Shown: positions 41,060 to 50,011, counted from the first letter of the stretch. The stretch: 64,000 nt of DNA from a marine actinobacterium PHSC20C1 (GCA_000153145.1 CH672415.1:2351737-2415736); one strand, 5' to 3'. The notes: generated by a model from the sequence alone, not told the origin. Numbers and translations are program-made.

Positions 41060-41728
41060 ATGACGGTAGTCGCGCCCCAGCGAGTATCGCTGGATGCTCT
41101 TGAGGGCTTCGCCGCCATTGTGGGCAGCGTTGCAGTTGGAGTCGCACTCGTGCTCATTTGGATGTCGAGGCTTGCTGTGCCGCGGGAGCTCTACGTCAGC
41201 GAACTCGGCGCAGAAGGTGAGCCAACCGCTGTCGCGTTTGAAATTGCCCTGCTTCTCATTGTCTGCGGTGGTTCGGCTGTCGCCTGGGCTGCGCGCCGCG
41301 TCCAAGCCTGGCCACCGATTCTTGCGATCGGCTCCCCAGCATTGTCGCTGTGGATCGGTTGCGGCTTCTTCTTGCTCGCCTCGCAAGTAACCTGCACTTC
41401 GGGGTGCCCGTTGCCCTATGGGCCCAGCTTCACGTGGCAGGACTTCACGCACACTCTGGCGGCCGTCATCGCTTTCGCCGCCGCCTGTTGGGCAATGATC
41501 CAAACCTCGTTCGCGCGAGAACATCGCGTGCTGGCCCGCATGTCACTCATCACGGCCGTTGCGGTTGCAGCCATCGCCGGAACCGGCGGGCTTTTCTCAC
41601 TCTTCCGCTTCCAAGTTGTTCTCGGCAGCCGGCTGGAGTTTCTGGCGACGACGATCGCTATTGGGTGGCTCATGATGCTCGGCACCGTGATCGCTGCACG
41701 CAAATTTGGGCGTACGCCGGTCCGCTAG
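41060..41728 (+). CDS. DUF998-family membrane protein
   Basis: A 222-residue protein with six hydrophobic segments. The RELYVSELGAEGEPTAVAFEIALLL portion and the loop SGCPLPYGPSFTWQDFTHTLAAVIAF match the DUF998 family (PF06197), integral membrane proteins of unknown function common in actinobacteria. Two Cys in the loop (TCTSGCPLP) could form an extracytoplasmic disulfide. The gene converges with the YqaJ nuclease gene, the stops overlapping by 4 nt. Confidence 0.75.
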   Translation: MTVVAPQRVSLDALEGFAAIVGSVAVGVALVLIWMSRLAVPRELYVSELGAEGEPTAVAFEIALLLIVCGGSAVAWAARRVQAWPPILAIGSPALSLWIGCGFFLLASQVTCTSGCPLPYGPSFTWQDFTHTLAAVIAFAAACWAMIQTSFAREHRVLARMSLITAVAVAAIAGTGGLFSLFRFQVVLGSRLEFLATTIAIGWLMMLGTVIAARKFGRTPVR

Positions 41729-42330
41729 TTGGGGCGGCGCATCAGATCGAGAAGTCGATCGGCTAGACCGACGAGCGCATGAATTTGGTCTTCATCTCGT
41801 TCGACCCAAAGACACTTTGGTTCAGCATCCACCGGAACAAAGTCGTTGTGCTGTTCCCACACGACAAGTGTTCGATCAGCGCCTAAGACGTACTGCTGCC
41901 ACCACACTTGACGAAGGTAGGACCGCGGGATGCTGCGCCACGCTTTGTGAGTTGTCTTGATTTCCGACAACACGACTGCACCATCGATGACTGAAACGCC
42001 GTCGGGGGTAGCCAGATGTAAAGGCTGGTCGTGAGCGTGATAGAGCGCGGAGCTTGATTGGATCCCGTGCTGCGCAAGTACCCAGCGCGCGATCTCAGGT
42101 TCTCGCAGCCGACCGTGATCAGTGAACGCGTTTCCGCTGAAGCCGGAGCCGAGAAGTTTGCTCTCGACAACTCCACGCAGCGAGCCCTCTGTTGCGAGTC
42201 GGGCAGCATCTGTCGCCGTAACGCCACGACTTCGCGCGCGGAGCCAAGCAACCCGATCCTCAGCGTGGGCGACAACTCGATCGCGGTGATTGGGCGCGAC
42301 CGGCTCCCACAAATCGAGTTCTGGTTGCAT
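41725..42330 (-). CDS. YqaJ-family (RecE/lambda-exo-like) nuclease
   Basis: Using the ATG at 42330 (GGTGGGGTG upstream) the protein has 201 residues. It has the YqaJ viral recombinase pattern (PF09588): WLRARSRGVTATDAARLATEGS near the N-terminus, FTDHGRLREPEIARWV with the conserved Glu, and the PD-(D/E)xK core VSVIDGAVVLSEIKTTHKAW (Asp, then E-x-K). It should be a 5'-3' DNA exonuclease. Such genes normally sit in prophages beside a single-strand annealing protein; here it is alone between housekeeping genes, with no phage gene nearby. A long upstream ORF extension (to 42648) is not credible. Confidence 0.8.
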   Translation of the reverse strand: MQPELDLWEPVAPNHRDRVVAHAEDRVAWLRARSRGVTATDAARLATEGSLRGVVESKLLGSGFSGNAFTDHGRLREPEIARWVLAQHGIQSSSALYHAHDQPLHLATPDGVSVIDGAVVLSEIKTTHKAWRSIPRSYLRQVWWQQYVLGADRTLVVWEQHNDFVPVDAEPKCLWVERDEDQIHALVGLADRLLDLMRRPN

Positions 42331-42466
42331 GGTCACCCCACCATTGTCTCGCGGGTCTGCTCCGTTGGTGCACCTACCGCGCACAAACCCGGATTCACAG
42401 CATGCAACTGCCGGTCGGTTACGCGTCATGACATCAGATGTGGGCAGGTACTGGCAGACTAGGCCA

Positions 42467-43726
42467 ATGCGAGCTGGCCAAACCAATACGATTGCACCCC
42501 CGATTCTCCGTCGCCGGTGGTCCATTGTTGCGGCAGCGGCTCTGGTCGCGATGGTGACAATTGTTCCAGCGGCAGGTGCCGCAGCATCCGTCGGTTCGAT
42601 TCCGCCAGACATTACTGAGTTTGCTAACGCCGATGACGGACTGCTCACCGAACTCGAAGAGTACTTTGGTGTCGATGCGCGTGGCGATGGTCTCGACTTC
42701 TCAAATGGTCTCGAGCTTGGTGAGATTGACCGAATTTTCTTGTGGTCTGAGGCCTATCGTGCTGGCGAGTCAACAGAGACGCCTGTTCAGTATGTGAACC
42801 GGTGGAAAGTGCCAGTACTAATTGGCGAAGAACCTGTCGGTGTGGCGATGATCGGCATCGACCCTGCGACAGTTGAACCAGAAATGATTGACTTCATTCA
42901 TAGCGCTGGAACCGCCCTCGCGCTCGATGATGTCGATAAAGACGCAACTCTCGTGCACGAGCCAGAAACCAAGGCGTGGTTCAGCCTCACGGACGGACTA
43001 ATTGTTCCTCTTGTTCGTGGCACCAGTGGTCTGGAAGCTGAAATCACGCTTGCTGGATACCAGACGCTCCTCACGGACCGCGGTCTAGAGATTGTCGATC
43101 CTGCTCCCCAGCCAGACCGGGGTTCCGTGCAGTCGGTCGTTCTCATTGTCGCTGCCGCAGTCGTGCTGCTCCTGGCGTTGCTGATCCCCACGCTCAGAGG
43201 GCAGTTACGCGAACGACGCGAACGTCGCGGCAATGCTGCAGACGCCGAGAATGACACGGATACTCCCACGAACACTGCCGCGACGTCTTCGGCCGCGGTA
43301 GACGATGCGCCGGTTTCTGATGACACGGTTCGTGATGATGATGATGATGATGCGGATGCCGCTACCGTGAATGCTCCCGTTGAAGAAGCCTCGATTGCAC
43401 CAGCGAAGAAGCCAGCAGTAAAGAAACCTGCGACAAGCGCTGCGGCGAAAAAGCCAGCCACGACGAAGCCCGCTACGAGTGCTGCAGCAAAAAAACCAGC
43501 GACTACGAAGACCGCAACGAAAAACCCCGCAACGAAAAAGTCGGCACCGAAGACGACCGCCGCAAAAGCATCAGCGGCCAAGAAGCCGACGCCGGCTACC
43601 AGCAAGCCCGCTACCAAGAAATCAGCTGCGAATAAGCCGGCTGCGAATAAGCCAGTCGCAAAGAAGCCAGTCGCAAAGAAACCGGCCGCCAAGAAGCCGA
43701 CCGCGTCAGAGCCTTCGGCAGACTAG
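42467..43726 (+). CDS. Membrane protein with extracytoplasmic domain and histone-H1-like Lys/Ala/Pro tail
   Basis: From the ATG at 42467 (6 nt after a CAGACT box, so possibly leaderless) the protein has 419 residues. A signal anchor (WSIVAAAALVAMVTIVPAAGAAAS) is followed by a ~175-residue soluble acidic domain (PDITEFANADDGLLTELEEYFG ... DRIFLWSEAYRAGE ... WKVPVLIGEEPVGVAMIGI) that I do not recognise. A second membrane helix (VVLIVAAAVVLLLALLIPTL, ~225-245) follows, then an Asp-rich patch with DDDDDD, then about 110 residues of repeated A-K-K-P/P-A-x-K units to the C-terminus. The tail resembles bacterial histone-H1-like proteins (HupB/Hc1 C-terminal tails) and by topology would be cytoplasmic, so it could bind DNA, RNA or acidic polymers at the membrane. 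Function is unknown. Confidence 0.7.
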   Translation: MRAGQTNTIAPPILRRRWSIVAAAALVAMVTIVPAAGAAASVGSIPPDITEFANADDGLLTELEEYFGVDARGDGLDFSNGLELGEIDRIFLWSEAYRAGESTETPVQYVNRWKVPVLIGEEPVGVAMIGIDPATVEPEMIDFIHSAGTALALDDVDKDATLVHEPETKAWFSLTDGLIVPLVRGTSGLEAEITLAGYQTLLTDRGLEIVDPAPQPDRGSVQSVVLIVAAAVVLLLALLIPTLRGQLRERRERRGNAADAENDTDTPTNTAATSSAAVDDAPVSDDTVRDDDDDDADAATVNAPVEEASIAPAKKPAVKKPATSAAAKKPATTKPATSAAAKKPATTKTATKNPATKKSAPKTTAAKASAAKKPTPATSKPATKKSAANKPAANKPVAKKPVAKKPAAKKPTASEPSAD

Positions 43727-43732
43727 CCAGCA

Positions 43733-45064
43733 GTGAGTGTGCTTCGTTCGCCCCTGGATCGAGATATCCGGCGGTTGGCAGTACCTGCCCTGGGCGCGCT
43801 CGTTGCCGAACCGGTTTTTCTACTCACCGATACCGCGCTAGTCGGTCATCTGGGTAGCGCCCAACTGGGCGGACTCAGCGTCGCCAGCGCCGTGTTGCAA
43901 ACCGCGGTCGGCCTTCTGATCTTTCTTGCGTACTCAACGACCCCCGCAGTCGCGCGGTGGTTGGGAGTCGGCAACCGAGCTCGAGCAGTAGCGGCAGGTG
44001 TCGACGGAGTCTGGTTGGCCATCGTCTTAGGTGTTCTTTTGGTAGTCGTAGGTGTGCCAGCAACGCCATGGCTGATCAGCCTGTTCTCGCCATCAGCGAG
44101 CATCGTTGACTACGCCAACCAGTATTTGGCGATCTCCATTCTCGGCCTGCCAGCGATGCTCATAACTTTCGCGGCATCCGGACTTCTTCGTGGTCTTCAA
44201 GACACTCGCACCCCACTGATCGTCGCCGTCGCTGGCTTCATCGCCAACGCCCTTCTCAACGTGCTGTTCATCTACGGGTTCGGTTGGGGCGTCGCTGGCT
44301 CTGCGATCGGCACTGTCGTGGCAAGTTGGGCGATGGCTATTGCCTACATTGTGATGCTTGTGGTGATTGCTCGTCGCGAGGGTGCAGCGGTGCGACCCCA
44401 CCTTCGCGGGATGCTCGTGGCCAGTCATGCGGGAGCGTGGCTGCTGTTGCGCACGGCGTCACTGCGCGCCGCGATGCTTGCGACGATCGTAGTGGCAACA
44501 GGCTTTGGCGTTCCCGAGCTTGCGACGGTACAGATCGCTCTCACCATCTTTGCCACCCTCGCCTTTGTTCTCGATGCGCTCGCTATAGCGGGACAGGCGA
44601 TGATCGGAAAGGAACTCGGCGCCAGCGAGATTCCGCGAGCACGGGCGATCACTCGCAGGCTTATCGAATTGGGCGTTGGCAGTGGAGTGCTTTTGGGCAT
44701 CCTGGTCGCTATCTCCTCTCCGTGGGTGGGTTACGTTTTCAGTTCCGAGCCAGAAGTCCGTCTGGGACTAGCTGCACTACTGCCAGTGCTGGCGCTCGGC
44801 ATCCCAGTCGCCGGGTTCGTCTTCGTGCTCGACGGGGTACTGATCGGTGCAGGGGATGCGCGTTATTTGGCGCTCACCGGAGTCGTCAACCTTGCTGTCT
44901 ATTTGCCATTGCTGATGTGGGTTGAATCGGCCGACCTCACAGCGGTGCCCGCTCTCGTGTCACTCTGGTTTGCCTTCGGATTGGGATACATCGGGGCCCG
45001 AGCTGTCACGCTGGGATTACGCGCTCGGAGTGACCGTTGGCTCATTCCCGGGGCGACGCGATAA
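43733..45064 (+). CDS. MATE-family efflux transporter (DinF-like)
   Basis: A 443-residue transporter with 12 predicted membrane helices in two homologous halves, of the MATE family, DinF subgroup: the N-terminus RDIRRLAVPALGALVAEPVFLLTDTALVGHLG is diagnostic, with SGLLRGLQDTRTPL later. It should export cationic compounds against Na+ or H+. The GTG start follows the stop of the histone-tailed membrane protein by 6 nt; a second GTG lies 6 nt further. The two genes probably form one unit. Confidence 0.9.
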   Translation: MSVLRSPLDRDIRRLAVPALGALVAEPVFLLTDTALVGHLGSAQLGGLSVASAVLQTAVGLLIFLAYSTTPAVARWLGVGNRARAVAAGVDGVWLAIVLGVLLVVVGVPATPWLISLFSPSASIVDYANQYLAISILGLPAMLITFAASGLLRGLQDTRTPLIVAVAGFIANALLNVLFIYGFGWGVAGSAIGTVVASWAMAIAYIVMLVVIARREGAAVRPHLRGMLVASHAGAWLLLRTASLRAAMLATIVVATGFGVPELATVQIALTIFATLAFVLDALAIAGQAMIGKELGASEIPRARAITRRLIELGVGSGVLLGILVAISSPWVGYVFSSEPEVRLGLAALLPVLALGIPVAGFVFVLDGVLIGAGDARYLALTGVVNLAVYLPLLMWVESADLTAVPALVSLWFAFGLGYIGARAVTLGLRARSDRWLIPGATR

Positions 45065-45084
45065 CTTTTACTCCACCCCCCCCG

Positions 45085-45792
45085 CTAGCGCTGAGCCGTG
45101 TTTCGCCGCGCTGTGCCGTGCTCCTTCTTCTCAGAGACAGCTCCGTGCTTGAGGTGCAGTCGTCGTTCAGCCCGTTTCGCCACCGCTGAGTCGTGCGTAA
45201 CGATGATCAGGGTGAGTCCTTGATCGCGCCACAGTCCTTCAAGCAGATCCATGATCTCGTCCCGAGTTTGCTCGTCGAGGTTGCCCGTCGGCTCATCAGC
45301 GAGCAACACGGACGGTTCTTTTACGAGTGCACGTGCGATTGCCACACGCTGTTGCTGCCCGCCCGAGAGCTCTGCGGGATGATGCGCGAGCCGCTCGCTG
45401 AGTCCGACAGTGTCGAGAGCTTCGGTGGCCCGGCGCCTGCGCTCGGTTCGCGATAGGCCAAGTGGAGCTAGAGCCGTCTCCACATTCTCTTGCGCCGTCA
45501 GAGTCGGAATGAGATTGAAACCCTGAAACACGAAGCCAATGGTTCGGGCGCGGATATCTGCGAGCCGAGCATCCGGCATCCCAGATAACAGATTCTCGCT
45601 CAATGCTACTGTGCCGCTTGTGGGTCGTTCCAAGGCGCCGAGCATCTGCAGAAGGGTGGATTTTCCGCCACCGGTTGGGCCCTGAATTGCAACCATTTGC
45701 CCAGTCGGGATGCTGAGGCTGACGTTATTTAGCGCACTGACGGTACCGCGTTTGGTCTCATAGGTTTTAGTGAGATTGGTGAGTTCATACAT
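45085..45792 (-). CDS. MacB/LolD-type ABC ATP-binding protein
   Basis: A 235-residue ATPase with Walker A ([12 protein letters not shown]), signature [15 protein letters not shown], Walker B ([13 protein letters not shown]) and the family's LDE extension typical of LolD/MacB/FtsE-class transporters. Its partner permease is the next gene upstream (36 nt). A nearby two-component system, divergent from the permease, may control both. A run of C residues (45074-45081) lies just past its stop. Confidence 0.92.
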   Translation of the reverse strand: MYELTNLTKTYETKRGTVSALNNVSLSIPTGQMVAIQGPTGGGKSTLLQMLGALERPTSGTVALSENLLSGMPDARLADIRARTIGFVFQGFNLIPTLTAQENVETALAPLGLSRTERRRRATEALDTVGLSERLAHHPAELSGGQQQRVAIARALVKEPSVLLADEPTGNLDEQTRDEIMDLLEGLWRDQGLTLIIVTHDSAVAKRAERRLHLKHGAVSEKKEHGTARRNTAQR

Positions 45793-45828
45793 GGTGATTC
45801 TCCTTGGGGTCGAGAAAGAACAGCGAGG

Positions 45829-47316
45829 TTAGTTGACACTGCGGAGAGCTTCAGCAGGCCGCAATTTGGCCGCCCGCCAACCACCGAAGGCGCCCGCTAT
45901 GAGCCCACCGAGAACAGCAAGCGCGACAGCGATTCCAATGATCCCGAGGGTTACAGGGATCTGCAGTGCGATGTCCGTCGTCGCCGCTACCGCGGTCGTA
46001 GCGTCTCCAAATCGACCACCGCCGGGGCCGCCACCGGCGCCGGGCCCGGAAACCGCCGTTGCAGTGGCACTTGCGCTCAGCACTGGGGCGGCAAGGTTGA
46101 TCGCGAGAGTGCCAAGCAGGCCAACCACGACGCCGCCGACGCCACCGATTGCACCCTGCACGAGCGACTCACCCGCGACCTGACGCACGACAGCGCCGTT
46201 GCTCCAGCCAATCGCTTTCAGCGTGCCGAACTCTCGAGTGCGGCGGGCAACACCTGACGTAGTGAGAAGCACTGAGATCAGGAAGGCCGCGGCAAGCACG
46301 ACGACCGATAACCAGGTACCAAGTTTGCCAACCAGATCCGATGCGGTGGAGAGCGAACCTGACACGCTTGACGCGAGATCTTCTTGAGTCTTGACTGAGG
46401 CATCCGGGAGTGCGTTCTGCAGCGAAGCCTGCACCGACGCAATCTCGGTCGATGACCCCGCCTGAACGTAAACCGTCGAGATCTGCCCGTCGAGTCCTGA
46501 CACGCGCTGGGCGGTATTGAGAGGGATGTACGTGTTGGATGCCGTCGTCGCCTCTGAAGAGGTAGAAGTGACGGTTCCGATGATCTCGAACTCTTCGCCA
46601 CCGACCTCAAGGGTGTCGCCGACGCTGAGCGAGCTAGTGGCGGCATACCCGGCGTCGAGGATCACGACGGTACTGTCGGCATCGCTCGTTTCGAACGCGC
46701 GACCGTCAACGAGCTCAACAGACGTGAGGGGGCCAATGCTTTCACCGACAACATCGATTCCGGTGACTGTGAAGGTTTCGACGCTGAACGAGCTGCCGCC
46801 CGCACCGTCGGGACCGCCGGGCGCGGCCTGTCCCGAGCCTGGTTCAACTCCCGCTTCCGTGCCCTGCGCGGACGCGGCATCCCTAGTGGGGATCTCACCC
46901 GTGAAGCTCACGTTGTTGAGTGTGAGGGTTGCGGTGGCCGCCGCTACGTTATCGAGACCGACTGCTGTCGTTAGAGCATCCGCATCAAAGGTTGTGCTGC
47001 CAGCACCGCTGGTGAGGCGAGATTGGCTGAGCTCAGTGGTGCCGTCTGCTGTGGCTCCGTCGTTGGCTCCAAACTGGAACCGAGGTTGTTGCTGGCCCTG
47101 TTCTCCCTCGGCGGGCTGAACTGGTTCTTGAGTAACAGTGATGTCGGTTCCGACACCGTAAATCGATGCGAGCACGCTCGCTTGGGCGTCGCGAACACCA
47201 GCAGCGACGCCGCTTACGATCATCACTAGGGCGATGGCGAGTGCCATTCCCGCGGCGATGATCGTGGTTTGTTTGCGACGGTTGCTGAGTTCTCGATACA
47301 GGTACGTTCCGAACAT
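45829..47316 (-). CDS. MacB/FtsX-type ABC permease
   Basis: The 495-residue protein has the four-helix FtsX topology: an N-terminal membrane helix (TTIIAAGMALAIALVMIVSGVAAG), a large extracytoplasmic domain (about 30-330) with Ser/Gly/Gln-rich disordered inserts, then three helices. RTREFGTLKAIGWSNGAVVRQVAGES is the diagnostic cytoplasmic loop, and the C-terminus ends GGWRAAKLRPAEALRSVN. A Gly/Pro-rich insert (SGPGAGGGPGGGRFGD) lies before the last helix. MacB-like systems do not move substrate through the membrane but drive periplasmic or wall-side processes by mechanotransmission. It probably acts with the ATPase at 45085. Confidence 0.92.
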   Translation of the reverse strand: MFGTYLYRELSNRRKQTTIIAAGMALAIALVMIVSGVAAGVRDAQASVLASIYGVGTDITVTQEPVQPAEGEQGQQQPRFQFGANDGATADGTTELSQSRLTSGAGSTTFDADALTTAVGLDNVAAATATLTLNNVSFTGEIPTRDAASAQGTEAGVEPGSGQAAPGGPDGAGGSSFSVETFTVTGIDVVGESIGPLTSVELVDGRAFETSDADSTVVILDAGYAATSSLSVGDTLEVGGEEFEIIGTVTSTSSEATTASNTYIPLNTAQRVSGLDGQISTVYVQAGSSTEIASVQASLQNALPDASVKTQEDLASSVSGSLSTASDLVGKLGTWLSVVVLAAAFLISVLLTTSGVARRTREFGTLKAIGWSNGAVVRQVAGESLVQGAIGGVGGVVVGLLGTLAINLAAPVLSASATATAVSGPGAGGGPGGGRFGDATTAVAATTDIALQIPVTLGIIGIAVALAVLGGLIAGAFGGWRAAKLRPAEALRSVN

Positions 47317-47482
47317 GGGTCTCCTCGAGTGATGCGGGTGGTCGAGGTAAAGGTAGAAGTCGCGTCTATCAGCTCGCTATGGTGAACCTGAGAGTGAGCT
47401 TTGAGAGCGCGGGAGGTGCATCGATCGACTGATGGACCTCGCACACAGACGATTCATAGAAAGCTCCGAATAACTAGAGGGC

Positions 47483-48235
47483 ATGAATCAGTCACACCAC
47501 CTCCCTGCGGTTCAAGCGCAACCACGCTTGAGTCGCGCCGATGGCACCGCCATCCGTGCGGTGGTCGTCGACGACGAAGATTCGCTCACCGACCTGCTCT
47601 CCATGGCGCTTCGCTATGAGGGCTGGGATGTGCGGCTCGCCTCTGATGGGCCTCAAGCGTTAGCTACTATCCGTGAGTTTCGTCCAGACGTTGTTGTGCT
47701 CGACATCATGATGCCGGGACTCGACGGGCTTGCAGTGCTCACTCGGTTGCGCGCCGACGGCATCCAAACTCCCATTCTCTTTCTCACCGCCAAGGACTCT
47801 GTGGATGATCGCATTGCCGGTCTCACTGTTGGCGGTGACGACTATGTAACAAAGCCGTTCAGTCTCGAAGAGCTCGTGGCCAGGCTTCGCGCACTACTGC
47901 GCCGCTCATCCATCACGATTGCGGGGGACTCAAATCCCGTGATTGAAGTTGGCGACCTCACTCTCGACGAAAGTACATACGAAGTCGCACGAGGGGGTAC
48001 TCGAGTGGAACTTACGGCTACCGAGTTCGAACTGCTGCGCTATCTGATGCGCAACCCGCGACGAGTGCTCAGCCGCGCACAAATTCTTGACCGCGTGTGG
48101 AGCTACGACTTTGGTGGACGAGCAAGCGTCGTCGAGATCTATATTTCGTACCTGCGCAAGAAGATCGACGTATTGGGCCCGCCCATGATTCATACCGTTC
48201 GCGGCGTCGGCTACATGCTGAAGGTCGCCGAATGA
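47483..48235 (+). CDS. OmpR-family response regulator
   Basis: A 250-residue protein with a ~24-residue N-terminal extension, receiver domain (D30/D31 pocket, D74 in VVLDIMMPGLDG, K in DYVTKPFSLEE) and a C-terminal winged helix (LTATEFELLRYLMRNPRRVLSRAQILDRVW in outline, DNA-recognition region SVVEIYISYLRKKID). It resembles MprA/TcrA-type actinobacterial regulators. The ATG of the kinase gene overlaps its stop (ATGA). It is divergent from the MacB-like ABC genes (166 nt apart), which it may control. Confidence 0.93.
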   Translation: MNQSHHLPAVQAQPRLSRADGTAIRAVVVDDEDSLTDLLSMALRYEGWDVRLASDGPQALATIREFRPDVVVLDIMMPGLDGLAVLTRLRADGIQTPILFLTAKDSVDDRIAGLTVGGDDYVTKPFSLEELVARLRALLRRSSITIAGDSNPVIEVGDLTLDESTYEVARGGTRVELTATEFELLRYLMRNPRRVLSRAQILDRVWSYDFGGRASVVEIYISYLRKKIDVLGPPMIHTVRGVGYMLKVAE

Positions 48236-49722
48236 CACGACCACGCGAAGTGCGCGCTCCCGGTACAGGGCGCAGACACAGCTTGCGCACGCGCCTCGTC
48301 ATCGGAAGCGCGGCACTCATTGCCCTCGCCGCTGTGCTGATCGGGGTTGTCAGCGTGCTTGCGCTCCAAGGCTTTCTCACGGAACGGCTTGATGCGCAGT
48401 TGACCGCGGCTTCTAGCCGTTCGCAGGGAGCGCTGGATGGTCACTCCAGAGGATTCGGGCAGCAGCCACCCCCCACCGGCGACTTTCTCGCATTGCCAGG
48501 GCAACGCGAGGGAACCATAGCCGGCCTTGTGTCATCGACAGGAACGATCACTGCTGGCGTCTTGGGAAACCGAGGGGCGTCCGCGCCGCTCACTGAACAG
48601 CAAATTGCAGTCCTAGCCACGCTCGACAAGTTAGACAGTCCGGTCACTGTAGACCTCGGGGGGAGTCTAGGAGAGTACCGCGTAATCGTCTCGAGCACTC
48701 CCGTCGCTGGAGAATCGCTTATCGTCGCACTGCCCCTCGCCGACGTCCGTGACACTGTATTGCAGCTCACTCTTCTGGTCGTCGGAATTGGACTCCTTGC
48801 CGTAACAATTGCCGCCCTCGCAGGTGCCGTTGCCGTTCGCATTGCCCTTCGGCCCCTGGAACGCGTCGCCGCCACGGCGACGCGGGTCACGGAACTCCAG
48901 CTAGATCGTGGAGCAGTCGCGCTCGCCGAGCGGGTTTCACTCGATGACGCCGACCCGCGCACAGAGGTTGGGCAAGTGGGTGCAGCTCTCAACCGGATGC
49001 TTGAGCACGTTGCATCCGCCCTCAGCGCACGACAAACGAGCGAGAACAAAGTACGAGCGTTCGTGGCTGATGCCAGCCACGAACTGCGCACGCCGCTCGC
49101 TTCCATTCGCGGATATGCCGAAGTTACGCGACGAGGCGGACATGACATTCCGGCTGACGTTGCCCACGCGGTAGGCCGCATTGAGGCAGAGTCCGTGAGG
49201 ATGACGGCGCTAGTGGAGAGCCTTCTACTCTTGGCGAGACTCGACGAAACTGCACAGGTCGAGCTCGAATCAGTCGACCTCACTCGGCTAATCATCGACG
49301 CTGTCGGGGATGCTCACGCTGCAAGCCCCGATCATGTCTGGGAACTAGAGCTTGCAGATCACGCCATAGCCGTCAGCGGTGACCGGGCGCGAATCCACCA
49401 AGTGATTGCCAACCTGCTCGCCAACGCTCGGCTTCACACTCCAGTAGGCACAGTAGTTACAACGTGCCTGATGAGGGAGGGTGATTCCGCGATAATCGAG
49501 ATCAGGGATACTGGGCCCGGTATCCCTGCGGCGCTCCAGCCCACGGTGTTCGAACGGTTTGTCCGCGGCGATAGTTCACGATCCCGTGCGTCAGGCAGCA
49601 CAGGTTTAGGGCTCGCGATTGTCGCCGCAGTTGTTGGCGCTCACGGTGGAACAGCATCAGTCAGCAGCGAACCAGGCAACACAGTCTTTCGTGTTGAACT
49701 GCCAGGTGGAGCCGTTCTCTAG
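48232..49722 (+). CDS. OmpR-partner sensor histidine kinase
   Basis: From the ATG at 48232, overlapping the response-regulator stop, the protein has 496 residues. It has a membrane helix near the N-terminus (LVIGSAALIALAAVLIGVVSVLAL), a ~130-residue extracytoplasmic sensor, a second helix (~180-205), a HAMP region (LRPLERVAATATRVTELQLDRG), the HisKA box FVADASHELRTPLASIRGY with the phospho-His, and an HATPase_c domain (NLLANARLHTP, IRDTGPGIPAALQPTVFERFV, GLGLAIVAAVV). An earlier in-frame start within the regulator gene is rejected. Confidence 0.93.
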   Translation: MTRPREVRAPGTGRRHSLRTRLVIGSAALIALAAVLIGVVSVLALQGFLTERLDAQLTAASSRSQGALDGHSRGFGQQPPPTGDFLALPGQREGTIAGLVSSTGTITAGVLGNRGASAPLTEQQIAVLATLDKLDSPVTVDLGGSLGEYRVIVSSTPVAGESLIVALPLADVRDTVLQLTLLVVGIGLLAVTIAALAGAVAVRIALRPLERVAATATRVTELQLDRGAVALAERVSLDDADPRTEVGQVGAALNRMLEHVASALSARQTSENKVRAFVADASHELRTPLASIRGYAEVTRRGGHDIPADVAHAVGRIEAESVRMTALVESLLLLARLDETAQVELESVDLTRLIIDAVGDAHAASPDHVWELELADHAIAVSGDRARIHQVIANLLANARLHTPVGTVVTTCLMREGDSAIIEIRDTGPGIPAALQPTVFERFVRGDSSRSRASGSTGLGLAIVAAVVGAHGGTASVSSEPGNTVFRVELPGGAVL

Positions 49723-49750
49723 TCGACGACGTCGAGCTAGGCGTCACAAT

Positions 49751-49779
49751 TTGCGGCGGGGGCCGGTATCCCGTAGTCT
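49751..49779 (+). promoter_or_regulatory. Promoter of rplJ-rplL
   Basis: TTGCGG (49751-49756), a 17-nt G-rich spacer and TAGTCT (49774-49779) form a good actinobacterial housekeeping promoter. Transcription would start near 49786, giving a leader of about 225 nt before rplJ that contains the L10-leader hairpins. Confidence 0.55.
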
Positions 49780-49879
49780 TGCCGAAGCCAAAGACCGCCG
49801 GTCGTTTGCATGCGCGAAAGTGCGTGCGATCGAAGTTCGTGAAAACGAAGGCCAGCGCAGGTGTATGAAGTAGGTTTTC

Positions 49880-49943
49880 GACCAAATCTGGTCGCAATCA
49901 GCTCCGTGCCTCTGCGTTAGCGCAGTAGGGCCGGAGCTTTTTT
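49880..49943 (+). promoter_or_regulatory. L10 leader with terminator-like hairpin
   Basis: Between the promoter and rplJ are a small hairpin GACCA-AATC-TGGTC (49880-49893) and a larger one: AGCTCCG (49900-49906) pairs with CGGAGCT (49932-49938), enclosing CTGCG-TTAG-CGCAG (49912-49925). Six U residues follow directly (49938-49943). This is the position and form of the ribosomal L10 leader (Rfam family), where L10-L12 binding lowers its own expression. The U-run suggests transcription attenuation as well. Confidence 0.65.
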
Positions 49944-50011
49944 AGTTCCAGCCACTCTTTACACTTCCGTTCGGTTCTGAGGCAGACACACATCAACCAG
50001 TAGGGAGCACC

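Noticed and set aside
41725..42330. Prophage indicated by the YqaJ gene
   Set aside because: No integrase, terminase, capsid, annealing protein or attachment-site repeats are visible on either side.
42290..42466. Extended start of the histone-tailed membrane protein
   Set aside because: The upstream codons overlap the nuclease gene on the other strand; the ATG at 42467 starts directly before a normal signal anchor.
42331..42648. Extended 307-residue form of the YqaJ nuclease
   Set aside because: The extra 106 residues overlap the promoter and start of the divergent gene at 42467, and a good Shine-Dalgarno precedes the ATG at 42330.
43381..43725. Lys/Ala/Pro repeats as a non-coding tandem repeat
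   Set aside because: Codon choice varies between units while the A-K-K-P pattern is kept, so it is a translated repeat.
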